A stretch of DNA of 64,000 nt from NCBI RefSeq assembly GCF_026339955.1, contig NZ_JAPEPW010000002.1:1612001-1676000 (forward strand), written 5' to 3'. A program made the translations under genes and the position numbers. This DNA comes from Streptomyces sp. NBC_01549 (GTDB lineage: Bacteria > Actinomycetota > Actinomycetes > Streptomycetales > Streptomycetaceae). Of the stretch, positions 1 through 8,958 are shown one piece after another. The notes beneath the pieces are model-generated. The model saw only the letters and a list, made by a program, of their open reading frames with translations. It was not told the origin of the DNA and did no database searches. Every line of letters starts with the position of its first letter. Within the stretch, counting starts at the first letter, position 1.

Positions 1-1
1 C

Positions 2-634
2 GGCGGCTTCGTCCTCGCGAACGCCCGCAGCCGGCGTGGCGAGGAGCATGTCCAGGTGTTCGACGTCCTGGGACGCACTTCGCACACCTTCCGCGTGGGT
101 GACGCCATCGAGGATCTCCTGGTCGACGAGGCCGGAGACATCTGGGTCGGCTACTTCGACGAAGGCGTCTTCGGTGACGACGAGTTGAGCCGGCCGGGCC
201 TGCGACGCTGGAGCAGCGCCGGCGAACCGCTCTGGGCGTACAAGCCCGGTCCCGACCACGACGAGATCTGCGACTGCTACGCCCTGAACGTCGGCACCCG
301 GGCCGTCTGGGCCTGTCCCTACACCGACTTCCCTCTCCTGGAGATCCGCGACAACCACGTGGTGCGCGCCCGCGCGAACCCGGTGCGGGGCGCGCACGCG
401 TTCGCCGTCCATGCCGACCGCGTGGTGTTCCTCGGCCCGTACGGCGAACCCGACCGGATCGTCGACTGTCGTCTGACCGAGAAGACGGTGGAACAGGTCG
501 CACACGGCCGCCTGCTCCGCCCTGACGGCGGTGACCTCGGCAGCCACCACCGGATCGTCTGCCGGGGCCCGCGTCTCTACGTGCGGAACGAGTCCTCCAG
601 CGACTGGGCGGTGCTGGACATCAACGTCATCTGA
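2..634 (+). CDS. C-terminal part of an unrecognised gene cut by the left window edge
   Basis: The reading frame is open from the first bases of the window, so the GTG at 56 is probably internal; residues before it (GGFVLANARSRRGEEHVQ) continue the same protein style. What is visible is about 210 residues rich in acidic and aromatic residues, with short repeats of the kind D-x-W-V-G-Y-F-D-E-G-V-F and R-R-W-S-S-A-G-E-P-L-W, which look like blades of a beta-propeller sensor or lyase-like fold. There are no membrane segments in the visible part. I do not recognise the family with certainty. It ends 95 bp before the HEAT-repeat gene, on the same strand, and has no obvious functional link to it. 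Confidence 0.6.
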   Translation, partial: GGFVLANARSRRGEEHVQVFDVLGRTSHTFRVGDAIEDLLVDEAGDIWVGYFDEGVFGDDELSRPGLRRWSSAGEPLWAYKPGPDHDEICDCYALNVGTRAVWACPYTDFPLLEIRDNHVVRARANPVRGAHAFAVHADRVVFLGPYGEPDRIVDCRLTEKTVEQVAHGRLLRPDGGDLGSHHRIVCRGPRLYVRNESSSDWAVLDINVI

Positions 635-729
635 AGCGCCCTCCCGGCTCCGCGGGACCCGTTGTCAGTGGCGTGCGGCATGCTGTGATCAGTGGCAGCC
701 GTACGCCACTGACCACGGGGGAGGTTCAT

Positions 730-2826
730 GTGTTCACGGGGATCGAGGATGTCGACTGGGCGTCGATGGGACACGCCTATACGGACTCGGCGACGGACGT
801 CCCGGAGCTGCTGTGGGGTCTCGCCTCGGACGACCCTGCCCGGCGGGACATCGCGCTGGACGGGATGTACGGGGCGGTCCACCACCAGGGGGATGTGTAC
901 GACAGCACGGTCGCGTGCGTGCCGTTCCTCTTCGAGCTGGTCGCCACACCGACGGTGGCCGACCGGGGCTCGATCGTCGGACTGCTGCGCAGCATCGCGG
1001 GAGAGAAGGAGCCGGACCCGGAGGAGTTGGGCGGCGTCTTCGAGGACGAGGAGGAGGACGCCGCGTGGATCCGGCCCTTCATCGGGGCGTCGGAGCTGAT
1101 CCGCGGGCGCGCCGGTTCCTTCCTCGAACTGCTGGACGACCCCGGTCCCCAGTTGCGTGCGGCGCTTCCGGGCGCGCTGGCGCATATGCACTCCGACCCG
1201 GTGCGGGTGTTCGCGGCGCTGCGCGGGCGGCTGCCCGTCGAGGAGGACCCCGAGGCCGTTCGCTGCCTGGCTCGCGCGCTCGGCAGACTGTCCGTCGATC
1301 ACGCGAGGACGCTCGGCGCCGAGGCGGGACCGGTGCTGCGGGACCTCGTAGACCGCACGTCCGATCCCGAGCTGCGCCTGACCGCCTTGGCCCAACTGGC
1401 GCTCTGCGCACCGGACTCGCTGCCGCGGAACACCACGGAGCTGGCGTTGGAGGTGATGCGGCTGGCCTGCGAGGCCAAGCACGGCCCCGACGGGGACGCG
1501 GAAACGGAGACGGAGCCGGAGCGGCCGCGTACGGACACGATGGTGTCGTATCTGCGGGAGCTGGAGGCCGAGCATCGCGAGAGCATCGACGCCGATGTCG
1601 CCGACGATCTCCTGGAGGACCTGCACCGGGCACTCGGCGACCGCACGGAGACACGCTTCGAGCTGCTCAACAAGCAGTTGTGCAGCCAGGACTGGGGCCA
1701 GCGCATGGCGGCCGTCCGGATGGGCGGAATGCTGCTGACGGGCTGGCGCGCGCCGAACGATCTTCCGGTGTTCCTGCTCGCGCGCCAGCTCATCGAGGAG
1801 GACGACCGCCTCTCGCAGAGCGCGCTGAGCGAGCTGGGGTACGTGGCGCCGATCGCCCAGGTCGTCGGGGACATGCTCGCGGCGTGCGCAGAGGTGTGGG
1901 CCGACGAGTGGGAGCCCGTGGGGTGGCAGTGGACGCTCTTCGGCAGGACGCGCGAGGCACTGGCCCGGCAGGGGGATGCGCGGGCGGTTCCGGCGCTGGT
2001 CGAGGTGCTGGAGGAGGGCGGCGACGTCCCGGAGTATCTGGCCGGATGGATCGAGGCGATCGGTTCCGACACGGCGGCAGCACTGGGGCCGGTGCTGCAC
2101 CGCAGGCTGTCCGCTCTGCCGCCCGGTGAGTGGAGCCGTGAGAAGGACCGCCTGATCGACGCGCTCCGTGTGCTCGCGCCGCCCGAGGCGTTGCCGCTCT
2201 TCCTCGGAATGCTGGAAGAGGAGTCGGGCCGCACGACACACTGGCGAGCTCTCCGTGTTCTCGCGCGGTACGGACGGTCGGCTGACGGAGCGATTCCGCG
2301 CATACGGGAGTTGGTGACCGACGGCGCTCTCTCGGCCGACGCCCGGCTGGACGCGGCGGAGGCGCTCTGGGCGGTGAGCGGCGAATCCGGACCCGTGCTG
2401 CCCGTCGTACGCGAGGGACTCGACTTGGACTGGTGGTCCGGGAGGTCCGCGGCGTTGCGGATCATTGCCGCGCTCGGCCCGGCGGCCGCCCCGCTGGCGC
2501 CGCGCTTGCGGGAGCTGATGACAGCCGCTGCCGGCGGTGCCCCTGCGGCCGTCGCCCTGTGGAGAGTGACCGGCGACGCCGACGAAGTGCTACCGGTGCT
2601 GATCGAGGCATGGACGGCGACCCCTGCCGGCCGCCCGGAAACGGCGGCCTGCCTGGTCGAGATGGGTCCGGCCGCGGCACCGGCACTGCCCCTCATACGC
2701 CGGGAGTTGGCATCGCCGCGCCGCCACCGCAACGACAACTCCCAAGGGAACATGCGCTACGACGTCGCCTCCGACGAGGCCCTGCTGAGGGACTGCCGCC
2801 GGCTGGTGGCGGCGCTCGACGGGTGA
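730..2826 (+). CDS. HEAT-repeat domain protein
   Basis: About 698 residues made almost wholly of amphipathic helix pairs with Ala/Leu/Pro-rich turns (for example LLRSIAGEKEPDPEE, GWIEAIGSDTAAALGPVLHRRL and APLAPRLRELM), typical of HEAT/armadillo solenoids that bind proteins or nucleic acids. I chose the GTG at 730 because a strong Shine-Dalgarno (GGGGGAGG, 717-724) lies just upstream; the frame is open to 673 but has no better start. No catalytic motif, signal peptide or membrane helix is visible, so it is likely a cytoplasmic scaffold. Several short overlapping ORFs on both strands here are codon-bias shadows. The specific partner cannot be inferred from context. Confidence 0.8.
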   Translation: MFTGIEDVDWASMGHAYTDSATDVPELLWGLASDDPARRDIALDGMYGAVHHQGDVYDSTVACVPFLFELVATPTVADRGSIVGLLRSIAGEKEPDPEELGGVFEDEEEDAAWIRPFIGASELIRGRAGSFLELLDDPGPQLRAALPGALAHMHSDPVRVFAALRGRLPVEEDPEAVRCLARALGRLSVDHARTLGAEAGPVLRDLVDRTSDPELRLTALAQLALCAPDSLPRNTTELALEVMRLACEAKHGPDGDAETETEPERPRTDTMVSYLRELEAEHRESIDADVADDLLEDLHRALGDRTETRFELLNKQLCSQDWGQRMAAVRMGGMLLTGWRAPNDLPVFLLARQLIEEDDRLSQSALSELGYVAPIAQVVGDMLAACAEVWADEWEPVGWQWTLFGRTREALARQGDARAVPALVEVLEEGGDVPEYLAGWIEAIGSDTAAALGPVLHRRLSALPPGEWSREKDRLIDALRVLAPPEALPLFLGMLEEESGRTTHWRALRVLARYGRSADGAIPRIRELVTDGALSADARLDAAEALWAVSGESGPVLPVVREGLDLDWWSGRSAALRIIAALGPAAAPLAPRLRELMTAAAGGAPAAVALWRVTGDADEVLPVLIEAWTATPAGRPETAACLVEMGPAAAPALPLIRRELASPRRHRNDNSQGNMRYDVASDEALLRDCRRLVAALDG

Positions 2827-2901
2827 CACGGCGCCACCACGCCCAGCCATCGACCGCCCCCGGCACGGGTGCCGATCCGCCGGACAGGCTCTAGCCGTGC
2901 C

Positions 2902-3918
2902 CTAGCCGTCCTCGCGCTTGGCTCGGCTCGGCTGTACCCGTTTGGGCTCGCCCGGCATCTTCGGGTACTCGGGGGGATACGGCAGGTCCCCGAGGCCGTG
3001 GTCGTGTTCGTCGCGGCTGGCCAGCTCCAGGAGCGCTTCGAGGGAGAAGGCGTGGTCGTCCATGTCCGCGTGCACATCGCCGAGTTCGGCGAAGCGCTTG
3101 GGCATGGTCGCCAGGTCGAAGTCCCGGGGGTGTGCTTCGCCGACCTCGTCCCAGCGCAGGGGCGCGGAGACGGGAGCGTGCGGGCCGGGCCGTACCGAAT
3201 AGGCGGAGGCGATCGTGCGGTCCCTCGCGGCCTGGTTGTAATCGACGAATATCTTCTCGCCGCGTTCCTCCTTCCACCAGGCGGTGGTCACCTGGTCGGG
3301 CATCCGGCGTTCGAGTTCGCGCCCTGCGGCGATCGCGGCCCGGCGGACCTGGGTGAAGGTCCAGCGCGGGGCGATCGGGACGAACACGTGCAGCCCGCGT
3401 CCGCCGGAGGTCTTGGGCCAGCCGCGCAGATCGCCGTACTCGTGCAGGACCTCGCGCAGCTCATGGGCGGCGCGCACCGCGTCGTCGTAGTCCGTGCCGG
3501 GCTGTGGGTCGAGGTCGATGCGGAGTTCGTCGGGGTGGTCGACGTCGTCGCGGCGCACCGGCCACGGGTGGAAGGTGAGGGTGCCGAACTGCGCGGCCCA
3601 CACCACGGCCGCGACCTCGGTGGGGCACATCTCGTCGGCCGTGCGCCCGCTGGGAAAGGTGATGTGCGCGGTCGGGATCCAGTCGGGCATGTTCTTGGGC
3701 GCCCGCTTCTGGAAGAAACTCTCGCCCGTGACGCCCTCCGGGTACCGCTCCAGGGTGGTGGGGCGGTTGCGCAGGGCACGGAGGACGCCTTCGCCGACGG
3801 ACAGGTAGTACTGGGCGAGGTCCAGCTTCGTGAAGCCGCGCTCCGGAAAGAAGATCTTGCCCGGGCTGGACAGACGTACGGTCCTCCCGGCTGCGTCGAG
3901 TTCCACCGCATCGGCCAT
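2902..3918 (-). CDS. LigD-type NHEJ polymerase (stand-alone primase-polymerase domain)
   Basis: 338 residues equal to the polymerase domain of LigD. It starts MADAVELDAAGRTVRLSSPGK, the usual N-terminus of this family, followed by KIFFPERGFTKLDLAQYY, the DPQPGTDY stretch containing the metal-binding acidic pair (LRIDLDPQPG), and SGGRGLHVFVP, the conserved GLHV nucleotide-binding segment. Archaeo-eukaryotic-primase-like enzymes of this type extend and fill in broken DNA ends with preference for ribonucleotides. ATG at 3918 was chosen over the upstream GTG because it gives the family N-terminus. It is divergent from the LigC-like ligase gene 74 bp away. I recall the same pairing near the pca genes in other Streptomyces. 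Ku is not adjacent; a Ku gene lies in the prophage at 28983-29888. Confidence 0.9.
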   Translation of the reverse strand: MADAVELDAAGRTVRLSSPGKIFFPERGFTKLDLAQYYLSVGEGVLRALRNRPTTLERYPEGVTGESFFQKRAPKNMPDWIPTAHITFPSGRTADEMCPTEVAAVVWAAQFGTLTFHPWPVRRDDVDHPDELRIDLDPQPGTDYDDAVRAAHELREVLHEYGDLRGWPKTSGGRGLHVFVPIAPRWTFTQVRRAAIAAGRELERRMPDQVTTAWWKEERGEKIFVDYNQAARDRTIASAYSVRPGPHAPVSAPLRWDEVGEAHPRDFDLATMPKRFAELGDVHADMDDHAFSLEALLELASRDEHDHGLGDLPYPPEYPKMPGEPKRVQPSRAKREDG

Positions 3919-3992
3919 GCGAGCCACGGTAGGCGTAGCGCGCACAGCTCGCACACCGGGCGAAAGGCATCGTGTCGCCGCAGAATCGAAGC

Positions 3993-5063
3993 ATGGATCT
4001 GCCGCTGATGCCGCCCGTGAAGCCGATGCTCGCCAAGTCCGTGGCGAAGATCCCGCCGGACATGCAGTACGAGGCGAAGTGGGACGGGTTCCGCGCGATC
4101 GTGTTCCGCGACGGCGACGAGGTCGAGCTCGGCAGTCGCACCGGCAAGACGTTGACCAGGTACTTCCCCGAGCTGGTGGAGGCGTTGCGGGAGCGGCTGC
4201 CGGAGCGCTGTGTGATGGACGGCGAGATCGTGATCGCCAGGGAGGGCCGGCTCGACTTCGACGCGCTCACCGAGCGCATCCACCCCGCGGACTCCCGGGT
4301 GCGGATGCTGGCGGAGAAGACTCCCGCCTCCTTCGTGGCCTTCGATCTGCTGGCGCTGGCCGACGAGTCGCTGCTCGACGTATCCCTCGGCGACCGGCGC
4401 GCCCTGCTGACGATGGCACTGTCCGAGGTGACGGCTCCGGTTCACCTGGCACCGGCGACCACGGACCGCGAGGTGGCGGAGCGGTGGTTCGAGCAGTACG
4501 AGGGCGCCGGCCTCGACGGGGTCATCGCCAAACCGCTCAACCTGCGCTACCGGCAGGACGAGCGGGCCATGTTCAAGATCAAGCACGAGCGCACCGCGGA
4601 CGTCGTCGTCGCGGGGTACCGCCTCCACAAGAGCGGGCCCGTCGTCGGTTCCCTGCTGCTCGGTCTGTACGACGACGGGGGCACCCTCCAGCACGTGGGG
4701 GTGAGCGCGGCCTTCCCGATGAAGCGGCGGGCGGAGCTGGTGGAGGAGTTGGAGCCGCTGCGCCTGGAGGACGTCGGGCGGCATCCCTGGGCGGCCTGGT
4801 CGCAGGAGTCGGCGCACGAGTCCGCGCGGCTGCCGGGAGCGCCCAGCCGGTGGTCGACGAAGAAGGACTTCTCCTGGGTACCGCTGCGGCCCGAGCGAGT
4901 GGCGGAGGTGGCGTACGACCACATGGAGAACGGCGTGCGGTTCCGTCACACGGCCCGCTTCCGCCGCTGGCGCCCGGACCGGACCGCGGAGAGCTGTACG
5001 TACAGCCAGTTGGACGAGCCCGTCGGGTACGACCTCGCGGAGATCCTCGGCCCGCAGAACTGA
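3993..5063 (+). CDS. ligC: ATP-dependent DNA ligase, LigC type
   Basis: 356 residues with the ATP-dependent ligase nucleotidyltransferase domain followed by an OB-fold. The adenylation motif YEAKWDGFRAI gives the catalytic lysine of KxDG (here KWDG) near residue 24. Motif III-like MDGEIV and motif V-like MFKIKHER are present. There are no polymerase or phosphoesterase domains, so it matches the LigC class rather than multi-domain LigD. ATG at 3993 gives the usual start MDLPLMPPVKPMLAK. It probably seals ends prepared by the divergent polymerase in a backup end-joining or repair pathway. The downstream intergenic region contains a short GGGC/GCCC stem near 5112-5124 that may be a weak terminator. 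Confidence 0.9.
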   Translation: MDLPLMPPVKPMLAKSVAKIPPDMQYEAKWDGFRAIVFRDGDEVELGSRTGKTLTRYFPELVEALRERLPERCVMDGEIVIAREGRLDFDALTERIHPADSRVRMLAEKTPASFVAFDLLALADESLLDVSLGDRRALLTMALSEVTAPVHLAPATTDREVAERWFEQYEGAGLDGVIAKPLNLRYRQDERAMFKIKHERTADVVVAGYRLHKSGPVVGSLLLGLYDDGGTLQHVGVSAAFPMKRRAELVEELEPLRLEDVGRHPWAAWSQESAHESARLPGAPSRWSTKKDFSWVPLRPERVAEVAYDHMENGVRFRHTARFRRWRPDRTAESCTYSQLDEPVGYDLAEILGPQN

Positions 5064-5214
5064 CACCGTCACCCGCACAACCGACCCGCGGTCCGATCGA
5101 TCCAATAAGTGGGCTGATCGGCCCAACTGGACGCGCGCGCGAACAGAAGTGGGCGGGTATGGCCACCGATGAACCTATGAGCGCACAATCGATGGCACGG
5201 AACAGGGTGGCACG

Positions 5215-6222
5215 TTGAGTATGCGACAGATGGCGCGAACGCGGTGCGGCGCGATGACGGCGGCGCTGCTGACCGTCGCCGCGGCGGGCTCTCTGATGAC
5301 GGGCTGTTCCTCGGGCAGGAGCGTCGGCGACGACGGACGCCCCCCGGCGCCGAGCCGCAGCCAAGTGAAGGAGACGGGTCCGGCCCAGAGCCCCTCCAGT
5401 ACCGCTCACGCCGGTCCCGTGCTTGCTGTGAAGATCGACAACGTGGGTGCGGCGCGCCCTCAGACGGGTCTCGACGCGGCGGACGTCGTCTACGCGGAAC
5501 AGGTCGAGGGCGGTCTGAGCCGACTGATGGCCATCTACGCGAGCGAGCTGCCCAAGGCCGTCGGGCCGGTGCGCAGTGCGCGCGAGTCGGACCTGGAGCT
5601 GCTGCGCCAGTTCGACGAGCCGACGCTCGCCTTCTCGGGTGCCCAGCACAAGCTGCTGCCGGTCATCGACAAGGCACCCCTGCACGCGGTGTCGGCCGAT
5701 CAGGGCTCCAGCGCGTACTACCGCAGTGCCTCCAAGGTCGCCCCCCACAACCTCTTTGTGCACCCGAAGCAGCTCATGCGCTCCGCGCCGGGAGCCGCCG
5801 CCCTCACCACCGGGTTCCACTTCGGTGCCGCCCCGGCGGGCGGCAGCCCGGAGACCTCCCGCACGGTGCGCTTCCCCGCGGCCCGCTTCACCTTCACCTG
5901 GTCGGCGAGCAAGCACCGCTGGCTGGTGTCGATGGACGGGACGCCGACGGTGACGACGGACGGGAAACGGGTGGCGCCCGCGACCGTCGTCGTGCAGTAC
6001 GTGAAGGTGCGCGACTCCAAGTACCACGACGTCCTCGGCAACAACACGCCGTACACGGAGACGGTGGGCTCGGGGACGGCGAAGGTACTGCGCGACGGCA
6101 AGGTCTTCGACGTCGACTGGAAGCGCCCGACCGCCACCGACGGCACGGACTTCACGACTGCCGACGGTTCGCCGATGAACTTCGCGAAGGGGCAGGTGTG
6201 GGTGGTCTTCGCCAAGGCATGA
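5215..6222 (+). CDS. DUF3048 (YerB-like) lipoprotein
   Basis: 335 residues. The N-terminus has arginines, a hydrophobic segment (AALLTVAAAGSL) and a lipobox-like LMTGC with the lipidated cysteine at residue 31, so the mature protein should be anchored outside the membrane. A Ser/Pro-rich linker precedes two DUF3048 modules: PVLAVKIDNVGAARPQTGLD with YAEQVEGGLSRLMAIY, then the C-terminal half with DFTTADGSPMNFAKGQVWV. The molecular function of DUF3048 is not established; it is widespread in Gram-positive envelopes. The TTG at 5215 is favoured because AGGGTGG lies 5-6 nt upstream; ATG at 5221 is the alternative. It converges with the VWA gene. Confidence 0.85.
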   Translation: MSMRQMARTRCGAMTAALLTVAAAGSLMTGCSSGRSVGDDGRPPAPSRSQVKETGPAQSPSSTAHAGPVLAVKIDNVGAARPQTGLDAADVVYAEQVEGGLSRLMAIYASELPKAVGPVRSARESDLELLRQFDEPTLAFSGAQHKLLPVIDKAPLHAVSADQGSSAYYRSASKVAPHNLFVHPKQLMRSAPGAAALTTGFHFGAAPAGGSPETSRTVRFPAARFTFTWSASKHRWLVSMDGTPTVTTDGKRVAPATVVVQYVKVRDSKYHDVLGNNTPYTETVGSGTAKVLRDGKVFDVDWKRPTATDGTDFTTADGSPMNFAKGQVWVVFAKA

Positions 6223-6319
6223 CGACGTGACCGTGATGACGAAGCCGTGACGGTCCTGCCGACGAAGCCATGACCGCGGCGGGCGAACGGGAGCTGTCGG
6301 GCTCATCGGGCGGCGGGGA

Positions 6320-7564
6320 CTACCCGATGACCACCACTCGTGCCCACGCGGGCGGCGAGTCCGGTACGTAGTCGGGGTCGTCCTCGTCCTGCGCCCCGGC
6401 CGCCCGCTCCCGGGGGAACAGACCGACCACCGTCCGGCACGGTGGTCGGTCGGGCCAGGGCGTCTGCCCGTCCGTCAGGACCACGACGACGTCCGGTCGG
6501 GGCTGCGCTCGGAGCGCCTTGGCGAAGCCCGTGCGCAGATCCGTACCCCCACCGCCCATCAGCGGTATCCCCTCGGCACGGCACAGCGGGTGCGCGATCG
6601 GGGCCGCCGCGTCGCAGGGCACCACGGTGACCAGGTCGCGGCGGCCGCCTACGGCGCGGGAGATGGCGGTGACCTCGAGGAGTGCGCTGCCCAGTTCGGC
6701 GTCACTGACCGACCCGGAGGTGTCGATGACCACGCAGACCCGCGGCGGCCTTCGCCGCAGGCTCGGCAGCACGGTGCCGGGCACCCCGGCCGAGCGCCGC
6801 GACGGCCGGCCGTACGTGTAGTCCTCCCCCACGCCGGAGGCCGAGGCCGCCGAGCGAACCGCCGCGCCCAGCAACTCGCGCCACGGCTGTGGCGGATGGA
6901 ACGCGTCCTCCGCCCACCGCCGCCACCCGTTCGGAGTGTCCCCCGGACGGGCCGTGATGCCCTGCGCCACCCGGAACCGGACCGCGTCCCGTTCCTGTGG
7001 GCTGAGGCCGTGCGCGCCGTCCGGGCCGAGGTCCCACTCCCGTTCGAGTCCGTCGGCGCCGCTTCCGCAGTCCAGCCAGGCCAGGCTCTGGGTGAGCGCC
7101 CCGAGGCGGAACTGGCGCAGGTAGTCCTCCATGAGCTGTCCCTCCGGCAGCTTCAAGAACCCTGGCGTGACGACGCCTTCGGGCCGGAGCAGTCCGTCGC
7201 CGAACGCGTCGTCGTTGATCTCGCAGTCCGCGGCGATGTTCATCCGCAGCCGTTCCCCCGGGCCGGTCAGTCCGCGCTCCCGCGCGACCCTGTCGCCGCG
7301 CCCGTGATGGTCGCGCAGAAGGTGCGACACCTCGTGCACCCACACCCCGGCCAGTTCCTCCACCAGGGTCCGGTCCACGAAAGCCGGCGAGACGTAGCAG
7401 CGCCAGTGCCGGTCGACGGCCATCGTCGGTACACGCCGCGACTCCACGGTGTGCAGGGCGAACAGCGCCGTGGCCAGGTAGGGCCGGACCCGGGCGGCGT
7501 GCAGTCGGGCGGCGAAGAGCTTGTCGCGGTCCAGCGTCCCCGGTGCGGACGCGGGCGCCGTCAT
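6320..7564 (-). CDS. DUF2201-type putative metallopeptidase with C-terminal VWA-like domain
   Basis: 414 residues. The N-terminal part carries VWVHEVSHLLRDHHGRGD, an HExxH zinc-binding motif near residue 75. The C-terminal part is VWA-like: CVVIDTSGSVSDAEL (MIDAS DxSxS), GGGGTDLRTGF and VVVLTDGQTPW. Start ATG at 7564 overlaps the TGA of the upstream MoxR gene in ATGA (7561-7564), showing translational coupling. The reading frame runs much further upstream but only as a shadow of the ATPase gene. MoxR ATPase plus VWA protein pairs act as chaperone-like systems that load cofactors or remodel targets; the target here is unknown. Confidence 0.88.
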   Translation of the reverse strand: MTAPASAPGTLDRDKLFAARLHAARVRPYLATALFALHTVESRRVPTMAVDRHWRCYVSPAFVDRTLVEELAGVWVHEVSHLLRDHHGRGDRVARERGLTGPGERLRMNIAADCEINDDAFGDGLLRPEGVVTPGFLKLPEGQLMEDYLRQFRLGALTQSLAWLDCGSGADGLEREWDLGPDGAHGLSPQERDAVRFRVAQGITARPGDTPNGWRRWAEDAFHPPQPWRELLGAAVRSAASASGVGEDYTYGRPSRRSAGVPGTVLPSLRRRPPRVCVVIDTSGSVSDAELGSALLEVTAISRAVGGRRDLVTVVPCDAAAPIAHPLCRAEGIPLMGGGGTDLRTGFAKALRAQPRPDVVVVLTDGQTPWPDRPPCRTVVGLFPRERAAGAQDEDDPDYVPDSPPAWARVVVIG

Positions 7565-8823
7565 CGGCCAGCCTTCACCGCGGCCGCGGTCCGAGCCGCC
7601 GCCTGGTCCGCCCGCCGGGACAGGGACACCGCTCCGGCGAGCCGCTCGATCGCCGCCGGAACATCCCAGTCCTCCTGGCGCAGCGAGGCGAGTGTGGTCG
7701 CGGGGACGACCACCAGGTCCGGGGCTCCGGTCTCCAGCGCCCGCACCAGGAGCGCCCATGCCGCGTCCCAGCGGGACTTCTCCGGGCGCCCGCGGACCGC
7801 GGCCACCACACCGTCGAGCACTGCTTGCCGGAGGTCCCCTCGCTCGGGCAGCTCGGCACCCGCCGGGTCGGCGAGAAGCGTCTCGGGGTCCGGGAGGTCC
7901 ATCCGGTCCAGGCTTGCCAGCAGTTCCAGCCCAGGACCGTCCCCCACTGTGCCCCTGACCAGCAGGGAAAGCACTTCCCGGGAGGAGCCGGCCGCAGTGG
8001 CGAAGGCGACGAGGCCCAAGGTCATCTCCCAGCTTCGGGGCGACGGCCAGGGACCGCCCCGGCGCGTCTCGTTGCTGGGCAGCCGGTGCACGAGCCCAGG
8101 GCGGGCGGAGAGCAGCCCGCACACCGCGCGGCGTGCGAAGTCCACGGCCTGCGGCAACCGCTCCGGGTCGAGCCGGGGCAGTGTCGCCCGCGGCCATGTT
8201 CCGCCGAGGCCGCGTACCACGACCTCGTGGTCGTGGGTCCACTGAAGATGGACGAACCGGTTGGCGAGCGGCGGGCTCAGCTCCCAGCCGTCGGCGGCCG
8301 AGGACCGCGGATTGGCGGCAGCCACGATCCGGACCTCGGGCGGCAGCCGCAGGGCGCCGATGCGCCGCTCCAGGACGAGGCGGAGCAGGGCGGCTTGGAC
8401 GGCCGGTGGGGCGGTGGACAGCTCGTCCAGGAACAGCAGCCCCCGGCCCGCCCGTACCAGTCGCACGGCCCAGTCCGGCGGAGCCATCGGGACGCCCTGC
8501 TGCGCGGGATCGTCTCCGACGATGGGCAGTCCCGAGAAGTCGGACGGCTCGTGCACGCTGGCGATGACGGTGGTCAGCGGAAGGTCCAGGGCCGCGGCGA
8601 GCTGTGTCAGGGCCGCGGTCTTGCCGATCCCCGGCTCACCCCACAGCAGCACGGGCAGGTCGGCGGCCACGGCCAGTGTCAGTGCCTCCAGCTGAATGTC
8701 GGGGCGCGGTTCGGTGGTGGCGTCACGCAGCAGCGCCAGCAACGCGCCGGCGACGTCCATCTGAGAGGCGTGGACCGGGTCGGAAGGGGTGTCGGTCACG
8801 ACGAACGGGGTACATGTGGGCAT
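7561..8823 (-). CDS. MoxR-family AAA+ ATPase
   Basis: 420 residues with Walker A GEPGIGKT near residue 62, Walker B LLFLDELSTA and sensor-1 VAAANPRSS, in the MoxR/dynein-related AAA+ order. The ATG at 8823 has AAAGGTG about 9 nt upstream; MDVAGALLALL at residue 22 is an alternative start. It ends inside the start of the VWA-metallopeptidase gene (ATGA overlap) and is preceded on the same strand, after 135 bp, by a gene of unknown function. The three genes look like one operon. ATP hydrolysis probably drives remodelling of a substrate recognised by the VWA partner in the cytoplasm. Confidence 0.9.
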   Translation of the reverse strand: MPTCTPFVVTDTPSDPVHASQMDVAGALLALLRDATTEPRPDIQLEALTLAVAADLPVLLWGEPGIGKTAALTQLAAALDLPLTTVIASVHEPSDFSGLPIVGDDPAQQGVPMAPPDWAVRLVRAGRGLLFLDELSTAPPAVQAALLRLVLERRIGALRLPPEVRIVAAANPRSSAADGWELSPPLANRFVHLQWTHDHEVVVRGLGGTWPRATLPRLDPERLPQAVDFARRAVCGLLSARPGLVHRLPSNETRRGGPWPSPRSWEMTLGLVAFATAAGSSREVLSLLVRGTVGDGPGLELLASLDRMDLPDPETLLADPAGAELPERGDLRQAVLDGVVAAVRGRPEKSRWDAAWALLVRALETGAPDLVVVPATTLASLRQEDWDVPAAIERLAGAVSLSRRADQAAARTAAAVKAGR

Positions 8824-8958
8824 ATTTCATCACCTTTGGGTCGTGGTGGAACGAGTGAGTGAGGGCTTGGTGGGTGCTCAAGGGGTACTTGATGGGTGCA
8901 TGAGGGCCGGGTGGGCGCGGGGGTCGGCCGGGCGGGCGTGGAGTCGGAGGTCTCCGGG

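Noticed and set aside
577..2241. Long minus-strand open frame opposite the HEAT-repeat gene
   Set aside because: It has Arg/Gln/His-rich antisense composition and lies fully opposite a well-supported gene with a strong ribosome site.
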